Origin: Mycteria americana
Lineage: Eukaryota; Chordata; Aves; Ciconiiformes; Ciconiidae
DNA length: 64,000 nt
Assembly (NCBI RefSeq): GCF_035582795.1
Contig: NC_134368.1
Span: forward strand, 310,001-374,000
Direction of reading: 5' to 3'
Shown here: positions 60,565-64,000 of the stretch, in pieces
Layout of the letters: each line of letters starts with the position of its first letter
Position numbering within the stretch: position 1 is the first letter of the stretch
Notes under the pieces: generated by a model
What the model saw: only the letters and a program-made list of their open reading frames with translations
What the model was told of the DNA's origin: nothing
Database searches by the model: none
Translations under genes and position numbers: made by a program

Positions 60565-61030
60565 GCTGAGAGAACGCTACGTGGCCTGCCCGGCCCCCGC
60601 CGGAGAGGAGCCCCCCGCGGGCGGCGGCACCGGCAGCGCGGGGGGGACAGGGCAGGCGCGGGGCCCCGGCCCCTGGAAGCAGTTCGGAGGGGAGGGGGCT
60701 CCGGCGGGACCACACCGGCGGCGGGGCCGCCCCGGGGCACGGCCGCGCGAGGTACCGGACACGGCGGGGCGTGGGGAGGGGGGGGGGGGGGGGGGTCGGG
60801 GCGAGGGGCCCCCGGGGGCTCCGCGGTGAGAGTCCAGACCCCGGGGACGCTGCCCCGAGCCCCCGGCACCCTCCGAGCAGGGGGGGTCGCACCTGCCGCA
60901 CCCCACGGCTGCTCCGAGGCCGGGGGCAGAGGGGGCCGGGACGGCAGGGCCCGGGGCACCGCCACCAGCCCGGCCGCGGGCAGGGGTGCGGGCAGCGGGC
61001 AGGGCAGGGGCTCGGCCGGCGGGCGCGGGC

Positions 61031-63060
<2,030 letters not shown>

Positions 63061-63089
63061 CCCGCCCCCGGGATGGCCGGGCCGGGCCG

Positions 63090-63495
63090 GGCTGGGCTGT
63101 ACCATAACACACCGGGGGGGCGGGGGGAGCGGGCTGTGCCACAACGCTCCCGTTGGGGGGGGGGGGGCAGACTGTCCCATAGCGCTCCCGGGGAGGTGGG
63201 GGGGCAGACTGTCCCATAGTGCGCCGGGGGGGGGGGGGGGGGGGGGGGCAGATTGTCCCATAGTGCTTCGGGGGGGGGGGGGGAGCAGACTGTCCCATAG
63301 CGCTCCGGGGGGGACGGGCAGACTGTCCCATAGCGCTCCCGGGGAGGGGGGGGCAGACTGTCCCATAGTGCTCGGGGGGGGCCAGACTGTCCCATAGCGT
63401 TCCGGGGGGGTGGGGGGGGCAGACTGTCCCATAGCGCTCCGGGGGGGGGGGGGGGGCAGACTGTCCCATAGCGCTCCGGGGGGGGGGGGGGGCTG
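63090..63495. repeat. Tandem repeat with long G-runs between WBP1 and INO80B
   Basis: Eight to ten units of GCAGACTGTCCCATAGCGCT followed by CC and a run of 6-20 G. The G-runs vary in length and are a risk for sequencing error. No coding function. Confidence 0.95.
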
Positions 63496-63542
63496 TCCCC
63501 CCAGTCCCGGCGGACCCACACACGGCTCCTTCACCAGCAGCC

Positions 63543-63548
63543 TTTAAT
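63543..63548 (-). terminator. INO80B: INO80B polyadenylation signal (ATTAAA)
   Basis: The reverse strand reads ATTAAA about 190 bases after the INO80B stop. The 3' UTR is mostly runs of G and C. Confidence 0.6.
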
Positions 63549-63736
63549 CAGCTCCACGGCACCGGGCAGTGGCACCACCGCGGGACCAGCCCCGGGACCC
63601 CCCCACCGCCCCGGACACCCACCCCCACCCCCCCCCCCAGCCCCAGGACCCCCCTCAGTCCCTGCTGGGGCCGCCCCACGGCCCCAGCCCCCTCTGTCCG
63701 TCGCCGAGGGGCCGGGCCCCCCCGGCCCCCCCCGGC

Positions 63737-64000
63737 CTAGGCCGCGGCCTCCTGCAGCTGGAGGTTCCTCCTGTAGCAGGCCAGGCTGCAGAGCGGCACG
63801 CCGGTGCGGGAGCAGGAGTAGCGCTTGTGGTTGGAGCAGCCGGCGACGCCGCAGAGGACGGGCGGGGGCACGGCGGGGGCCGGGGCGGGCAGCAGCGGCA
63901 GGGCCACGCCCGCCGGGAAGGAGACGGTGATGCGGTCAGTGGCGTTGCAGTAGTGGACGACGGGGCAGGGGGCCTGCTTGGCCTTGCGCTCCCGCAGCGT
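63737..64000 (-). CDS. INO80B: INO80B, INO80 complex subunit B, C-terminal exon (partial)
   Basis: The open frame runs in from the window edge and stops at 63737, giving the last 87 residues. It starts TLRERKAKQAPCPVVHYCN, then ITVSFPAGVALPLLPAPAP and ends in a HIT-type zinc finger: CGVAGCSNHKRYSCSRTG then PLCSLACYRRNL. The spacing of Cys and His residues matches the C-terminus of INO80B (also ZNHIT4), a subunit of the INO80 chromatin remodeller. The remainder lies outside the window. The order INO80B, WBP1, MOGS is the same as in human. Confidence 0.92.
   Translation of the reverse strand, partial: TLRERKAKQAPCPVVHYCNATDRITVSFPAGVALPLLPAPAPAVPPPVLCGVAGCSNHKRYSCSRTGVPLCSLACYRRNLQLQEAAA

Overview
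The window looks like a very GC-rich, gene-dense piece of a bird genome, most likely a microchromosome or dot-chromosome segment. All genes are spliced vertebrate genes with short introns, G/C runs are everywhere, and minisatellites fill introns and spacers. The only clear transposon copy is a solo LTR of a type I know from songbirds and other Neoaves. The gene set matches human 2p13.1 (PCGF1, LBX2, TTC31, CCDC142, MOGS, WBP1, INO80B), a set long reported as hard to find in bird assemblies. Orthology is called from protein motifs; the species is inferred.

Layout. 1-10.4 kb: no gene found, minisatellites plus a few AT-rich islands. 10.45-16.05 kb (+): PCGF1, nine exons, with a large decamer minisatellite in intron 1. 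16.2-31.7 kb: no gene found; a string of AT-rich, homeodomain-motif islands in a GC-rich background, read here as candidate enhancers of LBX2. 31.7-36.1 kb (+): LBX2, two exons, with a ~65-base minisatellite in its intron. 36.1-41.0 kb: spacer with a triple CRE cluster and two more AT-rich islands. 41.0-46.7 kb (-): TTC31, which here carries TPRs and a C-terminal RRM. 47.4-52.6 kb (+): CCDC142, head-to-head with TTC31. 53.0-57.0 kb (+): a PDCD4-like gene with two MA3 domains, a second PDCD4 paralogue that I do not know at this place in mammals. 57.4-60.2 kb (+): MOGS. 61.0-62.4 kb (-): WBP1, tail-to-tail with MOGS. 63.7-64.0 kb (-): the last exon of INO80B.

The genes do not form one pathway. 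PCGF1 (variant PRC1) and INO80B (INO80 remodeller) act on chromatin, LBX2 is a developmental homeobox factor, MOGS trims N-glycans in the ER, PDCD4-like probably restrains eIF4A, WBP1 is a PPxY membrane protein, and TTC31 and CCDC142 are poorly characterised. LBX2, PCGF1 and the PDCD4-like gene mirror LBX1, PCGF6 and PDCD4 on human 10q24-25, so the PDCD4-like gene fits a whole-genome-duplication paralogue.

Most notable: the PDCD4 paralogue with an altered phosphodegron; the RRM on TTC31; an LTR end 16 bases from a TTC31 splice acceptor; four long near-perfect hairpins of unrelated sequence; two GC-AG introns; and the enhancer-like islands around PCGF1 and LBX2. Exon limits were placed by hand from frame, splice signals and recalled vertebrate homologues, and no transcript was available.
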